Positions 33,278 through 42,948 of a stretch of DNA of 64,000 nt are shown here, one piece after another. Below the pieces are notes generated by a model. It did no database searches, was not told the origin of the DNA, and saw nothing but the letters and a program-made list of their open reading frames with translations. A program made the position numbers and the translations under genes. This DNA comes from Rhodoferax sp. U2-2l (lineage in GTDB: Bacteria > Pseudomonadota > Gammaproteobacteria > Burkholderiales > Burkholderiaceae_C). The first letter of the stretch is position 1, and each line of letters opens with the position of its first letter. The stretch lies in assembly GCF_020594515.1 (NCBI RefSeq), contig NZ_JAJCTH010000011.1, forward strand, positions 89,326 through 153,325, read 5' to 3'.

Positions 33278-34579
33278 TCACAACTCGGCTGGCGGCACCA
33301 GACTGGCCAGCACCTTGTCAATGCGTTTGCCGTCCAGGTCAACCACCTCGAACAGCCAGTTCTCACACACGATTTGTTCACCCGTCACCGGCAAGTGGCC
33401 GCTCACCGCCATCAACAGACCGGCCAAGGTGTTGTAGCGCCCCCGTTCTTCGGCCGGCAACTCATCAATGTCCAGCCGTGCCTTGAGTTCGTTGATGGGC
33501 ATCAAACCATCCAGCAGCCAGCTGCCGTCGTCGCGCTGTGTTGCCCAGGCATCGGTCTGCAAGCCCGGCTGCAGTTCACCGGTGATAGCTTCCAGCAGGT
33601 CGTAGGGCGTCAGCAGCCCCTGGACCACACCATATTCGTCCACCACCAACACCAGGCGCCCCACCTTGGCCCGAAACTGCTCCAGCAACTCCATGCCGCT
33701 GAGCGTCTCGGGCACAAACACGGCCACCGTGACGTAGTCCGCCAAGGTGCCGGGGCTGTATGCGCCCAGCTCCAGCAATCGCGCCACGCTGATCTTGCCA
33801 ATCACATCGTCCAGCGACCCCCGGCACACCGGGTACCAGGAGTGCGACTTTTGCGCCCCATCGGCACCCACCTTTTGCAAACTCTCGGCCACCGTCATGC
33901 TGGCGTCCAGCCAGTCGATCTCGGCGCTGGGCACCATCAGCGAGGTGAGCGGACGATCATCCAGGCTGAACACGTTTTGCACCATCTGGTGCTCATGCTC
34001 CTCAATCACGCCAGCGTCCACCCCCTCTTCCAGGCTGGCGGTGATTTCCTCTTCGGTCATGGGCCGCGAGGCGGTGGTGTCGATGCGCAGCAGTTGCAAA
34101 ACAGCCGCAGTGGTACCGGAGAGCAGTTTGACAAACGGGCCGGCGGCGCGTGCCAGCCACAACATGGGCCGAGCCACCCAGCGCGACACCGGCTCGGGGT
34201 AAAGCTGGCCAATGCGTTTGGGCACCAGTTCACCAAAAATGATGGTGGTGAAGGTGATGATGGTGACCACCAGAGCGGTGGCTGACAACGCTGCGGCTTT
34301 CTCTGCGACACCCATGGCCTGCAGCCAACTGGCCAATCCATCGCTGAAAGCCGCCTCACCCACAATGCCATTGAGCACCCCGATGGAGGTGATGCCGACT
34401 TGAACCGTTGACAAAAATTGGTTGGGGTTGTCGAGCAGTTTGAGTGAGGCTTGCGCGCCCTTGTCACCGTCTTCGGCCATGGCCGTCAGCCGGGACTTGC
34501 GGCTGGCCGCCAGCGCCAACTCAGACATGGCGAAGACGCCATTGAGCAGCGTCAAAAAAACAATCAGCAAAAATTCCAT
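33278..34579 (-). CDS. CNNM/HlyC-CorC family membrane protein with CBS domains
   Basis: 433 aa from the ATG at 34579 (MEFLLIVFL); the longer frame upstream runs into the apaH promoter. An N-terminal DUF21 membrane domain with about four helices (NGVFAMSELALAASRKSRL is its signature) is followed by a CBS pair (MVPSAEIDWLDASM, VVDEYGVVQGLLTPYDLLEAI) and a C-terminal CorC_HlyC domain. The family is linked to magnesium efflux and cobalt resistance; the old 'hemolysin' label is misleading. Divergent from apaH, 24 bp apart. Confidence 0.9.
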   Translation of the reverse strand: MEFLLIVFLTLLNGVFAMSELALAASRKSRLTAMAEDGDKGAQASLKLLDNPNQFLSTVQVGITSIGVLNGIVGEAAFSDGLASWLQAMGVAEKAAALSATALVVTIITFTTIIFGELVPKRIGQLYPEPVSRWVARPMLWLARAAGPFVKLLSGTTAAVLQLLRIDTTASRPMTEEEITASLEEGVDAGVIEEHEHQMVQNVFSLDDRPLTSLMVPSAEIDWLDASMTVAESLQKVGADGAQKSHSWYPVCRGSLDDVIGKISVARLLELGAYSPGTLADYVTVAVFVPETLSGMELLEQFRAKVGRLVLVVDEYGVVQGLLTPYDLLEAITGELQPGLQTDAWATQRDDGSWLLDGLMPINELKARLDIDELPAEERGRYNTLAGLLMAVSGHLPVTGEQIVCENWLFEVVDLDGKRIDKVLASLVPPAEL

Positions 34580-34603
34580 GCAGGGCACGCGACAATCAAC
34601 ATC

Positions 34604-35455
34604 ATGGCACTTTACCTGATTGGCGATGTGCAGGGCTGCAACGCTTGCCTGCAACACCTGCTGGACAAAATATCCTTTTCCCCCAGCCGTGACACCTTGT
34701 ATCTATTGGGTGACCTGGTGAACCGTGGGCCGGACTCGGCCGGCGTGCTGCGCCGCCTGATGGCTTATGGCCATGCGGCGCAATGCCTGTTGGGCAACCA
34801 CGATCTGCACCTGCTGGCTGCGGCCCACGGCGCACGCCAACCCAGCCGCAAAGACACGTTGCACGATGTGCTGAACGCCCCCGACCGACCGGCGATGCTG
34901 GACTGGTTGCGCCAGCAACACCTGGCGATCCTGCTGCCCCATCAAACCACGACGTACTTGTTGGTCCATGCCGGTGTCCTGCCAGGTTGGAGTGCGGCCA
35001 AAACCATGGCGCTGGCCCAGGAGGTTGAAACCGTTTTGCGCGGCCCGGATCTGCCCGCGTTTTTACATCAGATGTATGGCAACGCGCCCGCTGGCTGGCA
35101 CGACAGCCTGACCGGTGTCGACCGTCTGCGCGTCATCGTCAACGCCCTGACACGGCTGCGGTTTTGCACACCTGAGGGCGAGATGGAGTTCTCGGTCACG
35201 GGCGCAGCAGATGCCGCGCCGCCGGGCTATATGCCGTGGTTTGACGTACCGGGGCGCCACAGTGCGGATGTGTGTGTGGCCTTCGGCCACTGGTCCACCT
35301 TGGGCTGGCTGGACCGATCCGATGTACTGGCGCTGGACACAGGCTGCGTGTGGGGCGGCTCGCTGACTGCGCTCAAATTGGGCCAAGAAACTGGCCCAAA
35401 CACCCACGAATTGATCCAGGTGCGCTGCCCTCAGGCGCAAAAGCCGGGCAGTTGA
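34604..35455 (+). CDS. apaH: Bis(5'-nucleosyl)-tetraphosphatase, symmetrical
   Basis: Splits Ap4A into two ADP. 283 aa from the ATG at 34604; the frame is open upstream but that part is antisense to the CorC-like gene. Metallophosphatase motifs in order: GDVQGC, GDLVNRGPDS, GNHDLHLL and HAGVLPGW, then FGHWSTLG. Gene is divergent from the CorC-like gene and convergent with the helicase gene, 6 bp away. Confidence 0.96.
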   Translation: MALYLIGDVQGCNACLQHLLDKISFSPSRDTLYLLGDLVNRGPDSAGVLRRLMAYGHAAQCLLGNHDLHLLAAAHGARQPSRKDTLHDVLNAPDRPAMLDWLRQQHLAILLPHQTTTYLLVHAGVLPGWSAAKTMALAQEVETVLRGPDLPAFLHQMYGNAPAGWHDSLTGVDRLRVIVNALTRLRFCTPEGEMEFSVTGAADAAPPGYMPWFDVPGRHSADVCVAFGHWSTLGWLDRSDVLALDTGCVWGGSLTALKLGQETGPNTHELIQVRCPQAQKPGS

Positions 35456-35461
35456 GGGCGC

Positions 35462-36952
35462 TTAAACGGGCGTGAACAGCGCCGCCACCTTGCGCTTGGG
35501 CCGGATGTTGCCCGAAATAGCGCGCACGCCAGGCCTGGCAGCAGCCGCTTCCCAGGAAGGTGCCGCCTCGGGTGGCAACGAGGGCTCGTACGGTTTGTCA
35601 AAAAACGGGTCAGCGGGCGCCGATCTGACGCGCGGCTTGTAGTCGCTGCGCGCCTCGCGCGGTGGCCGTGGGGAACCCGCTTCGCGTCCACGCTCGGCCT
35701 CTTGCTGGTACATGCGCCGGCCATCGTTGATGTGGCCTTGTTTGCGGATATCGGGCAGGTCTTCCTCAAACTCGATGGGTTCCAGATCCAGCTTGGTCTT
35801 CAGGAGCTTCTCAATCTCGGCCACCAGGCGACCGTCGCTCTTGGAAACAAACGTCACTGCCAGGCCAGACTGCCCGGCACGACCGGTGCGGCCAATGCGG
35901 TGCACGTAGTCTTCGGCGTGGAACGGAATGTCGAAGTTGAACACCGCCGGCACGTCCTTGATGTCCAGCCCGCGGGCGGCAACGTCGGTGCACACCAGCA
36001 AATCCACCTCGCCGCTCTTGAACGACTCCAGCGCTTTGAGGCGCTCGTCCTGGCTCTTGTCACCATGCAACGCGGTGGTTTTGAGGCCTTCGCGCTCGAG
36101 CGAGCGCGCCAGGCGGGCGCAGCCGAGTTTGCTGTTGACAAACACAAAGGCCTGTTTGAGCCCGCGCTGCTTGAGGATCTGGTGCAGGGCGTGGCGCTTG
36201 TCATCATCACCCACACTGTAAAAATGTTGCTCCACGGTGGAGGCGGTGGCGTTGGAGCGCGCCACTTCAATGGTCACCGGGTCTTGCAGGTAGCTGTTGG
36301 CCAGGCGCTTGATCTCTGGCGAGAACGTGGCGGAGAACAGCAAGGTGGTGCGCTGCTTAGGCAGGTAGCTCAGGATGCGCTGCAGGTCGGGTAAAAAGCC
36401 GATATCGAGCATGCGGTCTGCTTCGTCCAGCACCACGTACTCCACCTGGTTGAGCACGCAGTTTTTGGCTTCGATGTGGTCCAGCAGCCGCCCGGGCGTG
36501 GCCACCAGCACTTCCACGCCTTTTTTCAGCTCCAGGGTTTGCGGCTTCATGTCGATGCCGCCAAACACCACCGTGCTGCGCAGGTTGGTGTATTTGCCAT
36601 ACAGCCGGACCTGTTCTGCCACCTGGTCCGCCAGTTCGCGCGTGGGCAGCAGCACCAGCGCACGCACCGGGTGGCGCGCCGGTGAGGTGGAGGCGTTTTC
36701 ATGCTTGAGCATGCGTTGCAGCAGCGGCAAGGCAAATGCGGCGGTCTTGCCGGTGCCGGTCTGGGCGGCGCCCATCACGTCGCGCCCCTGCAGCACCACA
36801 GGAATCGCCTGGGCCTGGATCGGGGTCATGGTCTCGTAACCCATTTCAGCCACAGCGCGGGCCAAGGGGTCTGACAACTGCAGTTGGGCAAAGGCCATGG
36901 GCAGTGTGTCGGCGGTCAAAACATTGGAGGTATCAGGAGTCAGGTCGGTCAT
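35462..36952 (-). CDS. rhlE: DEAD-box RNA helicase, RhlE type
   Basis: ATP-dependent RNA unwinding, probably in ribosome assembly or RNA decay. 496 aa. Q motif (YETMTPIQAQAIP), motif I AQTGTGKT, DEAD in VLDEADRML, SAT in FSATFS, and HRIGRTGRAG in the second RecA domain. The C-terminal tail (about 390-496) is basic and low-complexity, rich in Arg/Pro and ending in RPKRKVAALFTPV, likely RNA-binding. Single-gene unit; the 83-bp gap after its start holds a short repeat-like sequence. Confidence 0.94.
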   Translation of the reverse strand: MTDLTPDTSNVLTADTLPMAFAQLQLSDPLARAVAEMGYETMTPIQAQAIPVVLQGRDVMGAAQTGTGKTAAFALPLLQRMLKHENASTSPARHPVRALVLLPTRELADQVAEQVRLYGKYTNLRSTVVFGGIDMKPQTLELKKGVEVLVATPGRLLDHIEAKNCVLNQVEYVVLDEADRMLDIGFLPDLQRILSYLPKQRTTLLFSATFSPEIKRLANSYLQDPVTIEVARSNATASTVEQHFYSVGDDDKRHALHQILKQRGLKQAFVFVNSKLGCARLARSLEREGLKTTALHGDKSQDERLKALESFKSGEVDLLVCTDVAARGLDIKDVPAVFNFDIPFHAEDYVHRIGRTGRAGQSGLAVTFVSKSDGRLVAEIEKLLKTKLDLEPIEFEEDLPDIRKQGHINDGRRMYQQEAERGREAGSPRPPREARSDYKPRVRSAPADPFFDKPYEPSLPPEAAPSWEAAAARPGVRAISGNIRPKRKVAALFTPV

Positions 36953-36970
36953 TCAGAGCCAGGATAAGTT

Positions 36971-37010
36971 GCTATCCATCCGATAGCTGGTGTGGCCCCA
37001 AGAACTGGAG
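36971..37010. repeat. Short repeat-like element with GCTATC/GATAGC palindrome
   Basis: GCTATC CATCC GATAGC followed by TGGTGTGGCCCC and AACTGGAGC. Partly resembles the small repeats at 11993 and 26300. Occupies the gap between the helicase start and the zinc-peptidase stop. Weaker match than the others. Confidence 0.35.
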
Positions 37011-37035
37011 CAAAGCTCAGATTATCCCTCAAGCG

Positions 37036-37899
37036 TCAAAGTTGGCGTGCGCTGAAGGTGTCGCAGCGCTTGACGCTGCCGTTTTGCAAGCCGATGTCAA
37101 ACCAGCGCTGGCGCTGCGCGCTGCTGCCGTGGGTAAAGCTGTCGGGAACCACCTGGCCGCCTCCGGCACGCTGCAGTGCATCGTCGCCAATTTTGGCGGC
37201 GGCGTTCATGGCTTCTTCCACGTCACCCGCTTCGAGCAACTGACGCGATGCCTGCGCGTGGTTGGCCCAGACGCCGGCAAAACAATCTGCCTGCAACTCC
37301 AGGCGCACGCTCAGGCCGTTGTATGCCACCTCGCTGACCTGGCCGCGCATCTGGTCCATCTTGTCGGTGATGCCGAGCAGGTTTTGCACGTGGTGGCCCA
37401 CCTCATGCGCAATCACATAGGCCTGGGCAAAGTCGCCTGGCGCACCCAGCCGGTTTTGCAGGGTTTCGTAAAAACCCAGGTCGATGTAGACCTTGCGGTC
37501 GGCCGGGCAATAAAACGGTCCCATGGCGGCCTGACCCTGCCCGCAGGCCGTAGCGGTGCTGCCGCGAAACAGGATGAGCTTGGGTTCCTGGTAAGTGCCA
37601 CCGGCCTGGGTGAAGACCTGCTTCCAGACATCTTCGGTATCGGCCAGCACGGTCGAGACAAAACTGGCCATCCGGTCATCGGCGGGCGGTCGTTGGGCTG
37701 GCGCAGACGAGACCTGCGTCGCGGGCTCGCCACCGCTCAGGATATTGAGCACCGTCATCGGGTTGACACCGAAGAAATAGGACGCGACCAGCGCGATGAC
37801 GACCGAGCCAATGCCAATCTTGCGGCCCCCGCCACCACCCGAACCGCCGCTGCGGCGGTCTTCCACGTTGTCTGACTGGCGGTTGCCTTCCCACTTCAT
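37036..37899 (-). CDS. ypfJ: Putative neutral zinc metallopeptidase (YpfJ family)
   Basis: 287 aa. An N-terminal Gly-rich basic stretch (RRSGGSGGGGGRKIG) is followed by one membrane helix (IGSVVIALVASYFFG), then a large domain with the zinc motif HEVGHHVQN and the later Glu-bearing LELQADCFAGVWA. Matches PF04228. Predicted to sit in the inner membrane with its catalytic domain outside; substrate unknown. 17 bp before dcd, same strand, so possibly co-transcribed. Confidence 0.9.
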   Translation of the reverse strand: MKWEGNRQSDNVEDRRSGGSGGGGGRKIGIGSVVIALVASYFFGVNPMTVLNILSGGEPATQVSSAPAQRPPADDRMASFVSTVLADTEDVWKQVFTQAGGTYQEPKLILFRGSTATACGQGQAAMGPFYCPADRKVYIDLGFYETLQNRLGAPGDFAQAYVIAHEVGHHVQNLLGITDKMDQMRGQVSEVAYNGLSVRLELQADCFAGVWANHAQASRQLLEAGDVEEAMNAAAKIGDDALQRAGGGQVVPDSFTHGSSAQRQRWFDIGLQNGSVKRCDTFSARQL

Positions 37900-37916
37900 G
37901 AGGGTGCGCTCTGAAT

Positions 37917-38489
37917 TCAGGCCTTGGGCAGCGTCACGCCGCGCTGGCCCTGGTATTTGCCACCACGGTCCTTGTAGCTGGTTTCGCAGACGTCGTCCTT
38001 GTCACTCTCAAAGAACAAGACCTGGGCACAGCCTTCACCGGCGTAAATCTTGGCGGGCAGCGGTGTGGTGTTGGAGAACTCCAGCGTCACATAACCTTCC
38101 CACTCAGGCTCGAACGGGGTCACGTTGACGATGATGCCGCAGCGCGCGTAGGTGCTTTTGCCCAGGCAGATGGTCAGCACATTGCGCGGAATTCGAAAGT
38201 ACTCCATGGTGCGCGCCAGTGCAAAACTGTTGGGCGGGATGATGCAGACATCGTCGTTGAAGTCGACAAAACTCTTCTCATCAAAGTTCTTCGGGTCCAC
38301 CACGGTGCTGTGGATATTGGTGAAGACCTTGAACTCGGGCGCGCAGCGGATGTCGTAGCCGTAGCTGCTGGTGCCGTAGCTGATGATTTTGTTGCCGTCA
38401 CGCTGGCGGATCTGGCCGGGCTCGAACGGCTCGATCATGCCGGTGGTCTCTGCCATGTGGCGGATCCATTTGTCGCTTTTGATGCTCAT
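37917..38489 (-). CDS. dcd: dCTP deaminase
   Basis: Converts dCTP to dUTP for thymidylate synthesis. 190 aa, normal length. Conserved [47 protein letters not shown] with catalytic Glu, and QVLFFESD. Gene pair with the zinc-peptidase gene downstream. About 90 bp separate its start from guaD. Confidence 0.97.
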   Translation of the reverse strand: MSIKSDKWIRHMAETTGMIEPFEPGQIRQRDGNKIISYGTSSYGYDIRCAPEFKVFTNIHSTVVDPKNFDEKSFVDFNDDVCIIPPNSFALARTMEYFRIPRNVLTICLGKSTYARCGIIVNVTPFEPEWEGYVTLEFSNTTPLPAKIYAGEGCAQVLFFESDKDDVCETSYKDRGGKYQGQRGVTLPKA

Positions 38490-38579
38490 GGGAAGTCAGT
38501 CTCCGGAAGGGGTAGCGGATTGTAAGCAGGGCCTGGCTGGGGTCAGCTTGTCGTCGCCAGATGGGCCGCGCCAGCAGGC

Positions 38580-39902
38580 CTACAAAGCTTGTGAAATCAC
38601 GGTTTGCTGCACCAAGCGGTCGTCGCCCAGCACGATCATCGAGAACAGCAGCTCATCCAGGTTGGCCGCCAGCGCCCTCTTGCGCGCCAGCAGCGGCGTG
38701 GCTTGCGGGTTGAGCAGCACAAAGTCGGCCTCACAACCCGGCAACAGGTTGCCCACCACACCAGAGAGCCCCAGCGCCTGCGCAGCACCTGCGGTGTGTT
38801 GCCACCACAGGTGCTGGGGCGACAGTGACAAACCGTCCTTGGTCTGCCCTTCCCGCCCCACGTAATAAGCGGCCAGCATGGTGTGAAACGGGCAAAAACT
38901 GGTGCCGCCGCCCACGTCATTGGCCAGGCCGTAGTTGAAGCCCACACGGTCGGCGCTGGCGTAATCAAAAAAACCACTGCCCAGAAACAAATTGCTGGTG
39001 GGGCACACCGCAGCGGCGGCACCGCTGTCGCGCATCAGCGCACGGTCAGCATCGTCAAAGTGGATGCAATGCGCGTAAATGGCGCGCTGGCGCAGCAGGC
39101 CAAAGTCGGCATAGGTGGCCAGATAACTGTCAGACGCCGGGAACAGATCACGCGCCCAGCCGATTTCCTCGTGGTTTTCCGCCACATGGGACTGAATCCA
39201 CACGTCCGGATACCGCGCTGCCAGCTCACCCGCGCCGCGCAACTGAGCGTCCGAGCTGGTGGGTGCAAAACGCGGCGTGATGGCGTAGCCCAACCGGTCC
39301 ACGCCGTGCCAACGCTGCAACAAGGCTTCGGAATCGATCAGGCTTTGCTCGGTGGCGTCCAAGGCGCCAGGTCTGGAGGGCTGATTCAGCAAATCGGGCG
39401 GTGCATGCCGGTCCATCAGGCACAGGCCGGTGATCAGCCGCAGCTGTTGTTTTTTCGCCTCTGCAAACAGCGCATCGACGGATGCCGGGTGCGAGGTGGC
39501 AAACGTCAAGGCCGTCGTCACACCGTTGCGCAGCATTTCTGCGACGAAGAAGGCAGCTGCCTGCGCACAGTAGTCAGGGGCTGAGAAGCGGTTTTCTTCT
39601 GGAAACGTGTAATGCTCCAGCCACGGCAGCAAGCCATCTGCCGGCGAGCCGATCACATTGGCTTGCGGGTAATGGCTGTGCAAATCCACAAACCCCGGCG
39701 CAATGATTCGCCCCGGAAAGTGCTGCACCGGCAGCTGCGGGTATCGTGCCACCAGGTCGCGATAAGGGCCGACGGCCTGCACCACCTGGGTGCCTTGCGC
39801 GTCGGGGCCGGTCACCAGCAGACCGTCATCCAGATAGACAGCGCTGCTGCAGGGATCAGCATCGGGCTTGAAATACAACAGGGCGGCGCGGTAGGCTCTC
39901 AT
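38580..39902 (-). CDS. guaD: Guanine deaminase
   Basis: Converts guanine to xanthine and ammonia. 440 aa amidohydrolase. Metal site HSHYPQANVIG in the first strand, WLEHYTFPEENRF, SHVAENHEEI with its His, HCIHFDDAD, and the active-site loop CPTSNLFLGSG. NDVGGGTSFCPF carries the catalytic Asp. The product xanthine is the substrate of the xanthine dehydrogenase encoded 7 kb away. Single gene; divergent from the YhhQ-type transporter gene. Confidence 0.95.
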   Translation of the reverse strand: MRAYRAALLYFKPDADPCSSAVYLDDGLLVTGPDAQGTQVVQAVGPYRDLVARYPQLPVQHFPGRIIAPGFVDLHSHYPQANVIGSPADGLLPWLEHYTFPEENRFSAPDYCAQAAAFFVAEMLRNGVTTALTFATSHPASVDALFAEAKKQQLRLITGLCLMDRHAPPDLLNQPSRPGALDATEQSLIDSEALLQRWHGVDRLGYAITPRFAPTSSDAQLRGAGELAARYPDVWIQSHVAENHEEIGWARDLFPASDSYLATYADFGLLRQRAIYAHCIHFDDADRALMRDSGAAAAVCPTSNLFLGSGFFDYASADRVGFNYGLANDVGGGTSFCPFHTMLAAYYVGREGQTKDGLSLSPQHLWWQHTAGAAQALGLSGVVGNLLPGCEADFVLLNPQATPLLARKRALAANLDELLFSMIVLGDDRLVQQTVISQAL

Positions 39903-39982
39903 AGACTGCCAAGCTTACCCAATTTACCCCGGTTTGACGGACCAAGGTGCGTGCCGCACGGCCCTGAAGCGATAATCCGGGC

Positions 39983-40528
39983 ATGAACACACCGCTCCAA
40001 CCTCACCTTTTTGCGCTTTGGCGGCCGATTTTGGCCATGTTGCTGGTCATTGTGTCGTCCAATTATCTGGTGCAGTTTCCCATCAACGACTGGTTGACCT
40101 GGGGCGCCTTCACCTTCCCGGTGGCTTTTCTGGTGACCGATCTGACCAACCGCGCGGTGGGCACCGCAGCAGCCCGGCGCGTGGCCTGGGTGGGTTTCGC
40201 GATTGCGGTGGTGGTGTCGTTGGCGCTGGCGCCCTGGCGTATTGCGGTGGCCTCGGGCGTGGCGTTCATTGTGGGCCAACTGCTCGACATCGTCGCTTTC
40301 AACCGCTTGCGCGCCGGTTCCTGGTGGAAAGCACCGCTGATTGGCTCGGTGGTGGCGTCGGTGGTCGACACCGGCATCTTTTTCTTCCTGGCGTTTGCGG
40401 GTTCCGACATGGACTGGCTGATGCTGGCCGCTGGTGACCTGAGCATCAAGTGGCTGATGGCCGCCGTGTTGCTGGCACCCTACCGGGTGATGCTGCCGCG
40501 CCTGCAGCTGTGGGTGCCGGTGCGATAA
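39983..40528 (+). CDS. yhhQ: VUT/YhhQ family queuosine-precursor transporter
   Basis: 181 aa, about six membrane helices (e.g. ILAMLLVIVSSNYLVQF, WVGFAIAVVVSLALAPW). Conserved FPVAFLVTDLTNR near the second helix and VASVVDTGIFFFLAF are features of the VUT family. E. coli YhhQ imports the 7-deazapurines preQ0 and preQ1. Its placement between guanine deaminase and adenosine deaminase genes fits a purine-related transporter. Confidence 0.9.
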   Translation: MNTPLQPHLFALWRPILAMLLVIVSSNYLVQFPINDWLTWGAFTFPVAFLVTDLTNRAVGTAAARRVAWVGFAIAVVVSLALAPWRIAVASGVAFIVGQLLDIVAFNRLRAGSWWKAPLIGSVVASVVDTGIFFFLAFAGSDMDWLMLAAGDLSIKWLMAAVLLAPYRVMLPRLQLWVPVR

Positions 40529-40533
40529 GCACC

Positions 40534-40559
40534 TTGACCGGCCACTTGCTGCCGGTCAA
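40534..40559. terminator. Bidirectional hairpin between yhhQ and add
   Basis: TTGACCGGC, 8-nt loop, GCCGGTCAA: perfect 9-bp stem between two convergent genes. No T run on either side, so termination strength is uncertain. Confidence 0.6.
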
Positions 40560-40571
40560 TACCTCGTCCAT

Positions 40572-41612
40572 TCATTCAAAGGTTTCAAACAGCTCAGCCA
40601 ACTGGTCCTGGTAGGCCCGTTTGGCTGATGCCTCAATGAAGCTCGCCGCAAAACTGTTGCTTGCCAGCTGGTAAGCGTGCTGCGCGGTCAGACCCAGTGC
40701 CGCAAAGGTCTGGGTGAAGTTCTCGTTGATGTAGCCACCAAAATAGGCTGGGTCGTCCGAGTTGATGGTGGCCACCAGACCGGCCTGCAGCATGGCGCCT
40801 AGGTTGTGCTGCGCCAGCGTCGGGAACACACACAGTTTCAGGTTGGACAGCGGGCATACCGTGAGCGGAATCTGCTCACGCACCAGCCGCGCCACCAGCG
40901 CCGAGTCCTTCATGGCTTGTACGCCGTGGTCAATCCGTTCCACTTTGAGCGCATCCAGGGCGCTCCAGATATAGGCTGGCGGCCCTTCCTCACCGGCATG
41001 GGCGACCAAGCGCAGGCCCAGTTGGCGCGCTTTGGCAAACACCTCGGTGAAATTTTCGGGCGGATGGCCCAGTTCACTCGACGCCAGCCCCACACCCAGC
41101 AACTTGTCGAGATGCGGCGTGGCCTGCTCCAGCGCTTCAAAAGCCTCGGCCTGGCTCAGATGGCGCAAGAAACACAAGATCAACCCGGCACTGATGCCCA
41201 GCTTGGAGCGCGCGTCGACACAGGCGCGGTGCAACCCATTGATCACGGTGTCGGTGTCCACGCCGTGGCCGGTGTGGGTCTGGGTGTCAAAGAAAATTTC
41301 GGTGTGCACCACCTGGTCGGCCGCCGCGCGCTGCAGGTAGGCCCAGGTCATGTCGTAAAAGTCCTGCTCGGTGCGCAGCACCTGGGTGCCCGCGTGGTAC
41401 ACGTCCAGAAATTCCTGCAGGTTGCCAAACACATAGGCCCGTTTGAGCGCCGCCACATCGGCGTAGGGCAGGCTCAAGCCATTGCGTGCAGCCAGCGCGA
41501 ACATCAGCTCGGGCTCCAGCGAGCCTTCGATGTGCATGTGCAGCTCGGCTTTGGGCATGGCTCGCAGCAGGTGCGGAAGGCGCTCAGTAGAAACGGGTTT
41601 GACAGTGTGCAT
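40572..41612 (-). CDS. add: Adenosine deaminase
   Basis: Converts adenosine to inosine. 346 aa from the ATG at 41612; the frame is open for 50 further codons that run through the preceding terminator and are not coding. Zinc site HMHIEGSLEP, catalytic HAGEEG, and INSDDPAYFGGY with the Asp pair. Adenine-deaminase activity, known for some bacterial members, cannot be excluded. Follows the BMP transporter genes but is separated from them by a strong terminator. Confidence 0.93.
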   Translation of the reverse strand: MHTVKPVSTERLPHLLRAMPKAELHMHIEGSLEPELMFALAARNGLSLPYADVAALKRAYVFGNLQEFLDVYHAGTQVLRTEQDFYDMTWAYLQRAAADQVVHTEIFFDTQTHTGHGVDTDTVINGLHRACVDARSKLGISAGLILCFLRHLSQAEAFEALEQATPHLDKLLGVGLASSELGHPPENFTEVFAKARQLGLRLVAHAGEEGPPAYIWSALDALKVERIDHGVQAMKDSALVARLVREQIPLTVCPLSNLKLCVFPTLAQHNLGAMLQAGLVATINSDDPAYFGGYINENFTQTFAALGLTAQHAYQLASNSFAASFIEASAKRAYQDQLAELFETFE

Positions 41613-41634
41613 GGCAGGCGATGGGTGGGGGAGA

Positions 41635-41660
41635 CAAAAAAGCCGCCCGAAGGCGGCCTT
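41635..41660 (-). terminator. Rho-independent terminator after the BMP-family gene
   Basis: On the minus strand: GCCGCC TTCG GGCGGC followed by a run of six T. UUCG tetraloop hairpin, 20 bp after the stop of the substrate-binding gene and upstream of add. Confidence 0.9.
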
Positions 41661-41679
41661 GACCAGGGGCGATGCCAGT

Positions 41680-42852
41680 TTACTTGGCGCCGGGCACTTT
41701 GCCTTCCACGCCCTTGACGTAGAAATTGATGCCGCTGAGGAACTTGTCATCAGCCACCGCATCAGCGGCCAGCATGTCCTTGCCCGCGTTGTTCTTCAGC
41801 GGACCCTTCCAGATCACAAAGGAGCCGTCAGCCAGACCCTTCTTGACTTCTTCCACCTTGGCTTTGGTTTCAGCCGGCACATCCTCGGCGATCGACACGA
41901 TGTCGATCGCGCCTTCCTTCACGCCCCACCAGCTGTGGGTGCCTTCGCCGGCCGTCCAGGCGCCTTCCAGGGCTTCCTTGGTGGCCTTGATGTAGTACGG
42001 GCCCCAGTTGATCACGGCGGAGGCCAGGTGCGCTTTCGGGCCGTAGGCGGTCATGTCGGAATCCCAACCGAAGGCGCGTTTGCCCTTGGCTTCAGCGGTT
42101 TTCAGCACCGCGGGCGAGTCGGTGTTCTGGAACAACACGTCGGCACCACCGTTGATCAGGCTAGTGGCGGCTTCGGTTTCTTTCGGCGGGTCAAACCAGC
42201 CGTTCACCCAGACCACCTTGGTTTTGACCTTGGGGTTGACGCTTTGTGCGCCCAGGGTGAAGGCATTGATGTTGCGCAGCACTTCAGGGATCGGGACCGA
42301 ACCCACCACGCCCAGCGTGTTGCTCTTGGTCATGGCACCGGCAATCACACCGGCCATGTACGCGCCTTCATAGGTGCGGCTGTCGTAGGTGCGCATGTTG
42401 GCGGCCTGTTTGTAACCGGTGGCGTGCTCAAACTTCACGTCCGGGAACTCGGCGGCCACCTTGAGCATGGGCTCCATGTAACCGAAAGTGGTACCAAACA
42501 CCAGCTTGTTGCCTTGGCCGGCCATGTCGCGGATGACGCGCTCGGCATCGGCCGATTCCGGCACGTTTTCCACAAACGAGGTGACGATCTTGTCGCCAAA
42601 CTCGGCTTCCAGGGCTTTGCGACCGTTGTCATGCGCAAACGTCCAGCCGCCATCACCCACCGGGCCCACATAGGCAAAACCAATCTTCAGAGGATCTGGT
42701 TTGGCGGGTTCGGGTGCCGATGCCACCGGGGCGGGCTCAGGAGCAGGCGCGGGCGCAGGCTCCTCTTTTTTGCCACAGCCCACCAGCGCAGCAGAGGCCA
42801 CGGCGGTGAGTGCAGCCGCCTTGAGCAGCATACGTTTTTGCAGATCAGTCAT
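41680..42852 (-). CDS. BMP family nucleoside/purine ABC transporter substrate-binding lipoprotein
   Basis: 390 aa. Lipoprotein signal with lipobox ALVGC (Cys about 26), then a Pro/Ala-rich linker (PAPAPAPEPAPVASAPEP). The PnrA/BMP domain follows: IGFAYVGPVGDGGWTFAHDNGR, GNKLVFGTTFGYM and VLFQNTDSPAVLK. BMP proteins bind nucleosides, and the flanking add, guaD and xdh genes support purines as ligand. AAGGA lies a few bases before the ATG. Last gene of the importer unit (ATPase, permease, permease, binding protein), ended by a strong terminator. Confidence 0.92.
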   Translation of the reverse strand: MTDLQKRMLLKAAALTAVASAALVGCGKKEEPAPAPAPEPAPVASAPEPAKPDPLKIGFAYVGPVGDGGWTFAHDNGRKALEAEFGDKIVTSFVENVPESADAERVIRDMAGQGNKLVFGTTFGYMEPMLKVAAEFPDVKFEHATGYKQAANMRTYDSRTYEGAYMAGVIAGAMTKSNTLGVVGSVPIPEVLRNINAFTLGAQSVNPKVKTKVVWVNGWFDPPKETEAATSLINGGADVLFQNTDSPAVLKTAEAKGKRAFGWDSDMTAYGPKAHLASAVINWGPYYIKATKEALEGAWTAGEGTHSWWGVKEGAIDIVSIAEDVPAETKAKVEEVKKGLADGSFVIWKGPLKNNAGKDMLAADAVADDKFLSGINFYVKGVEGKVPGAK

Positions 42853-42948
42853 ATCGGGTCCTTATCAAAGGGGTTGAGACGAGTTGAGAAAAAAACAGCC
42901 ATTATGAATGCGTCCCGGACGGTTTCGTCAAGCAGAAATAGCTTGGAT

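Noticed and set aside
36736..37875. 379-codon plus-strand frame over the helicase start and the zinc-peptidase gene
   Set aside because: Shadow of the ypfJ gene, which carries an intact HExxH motif on the other strand.
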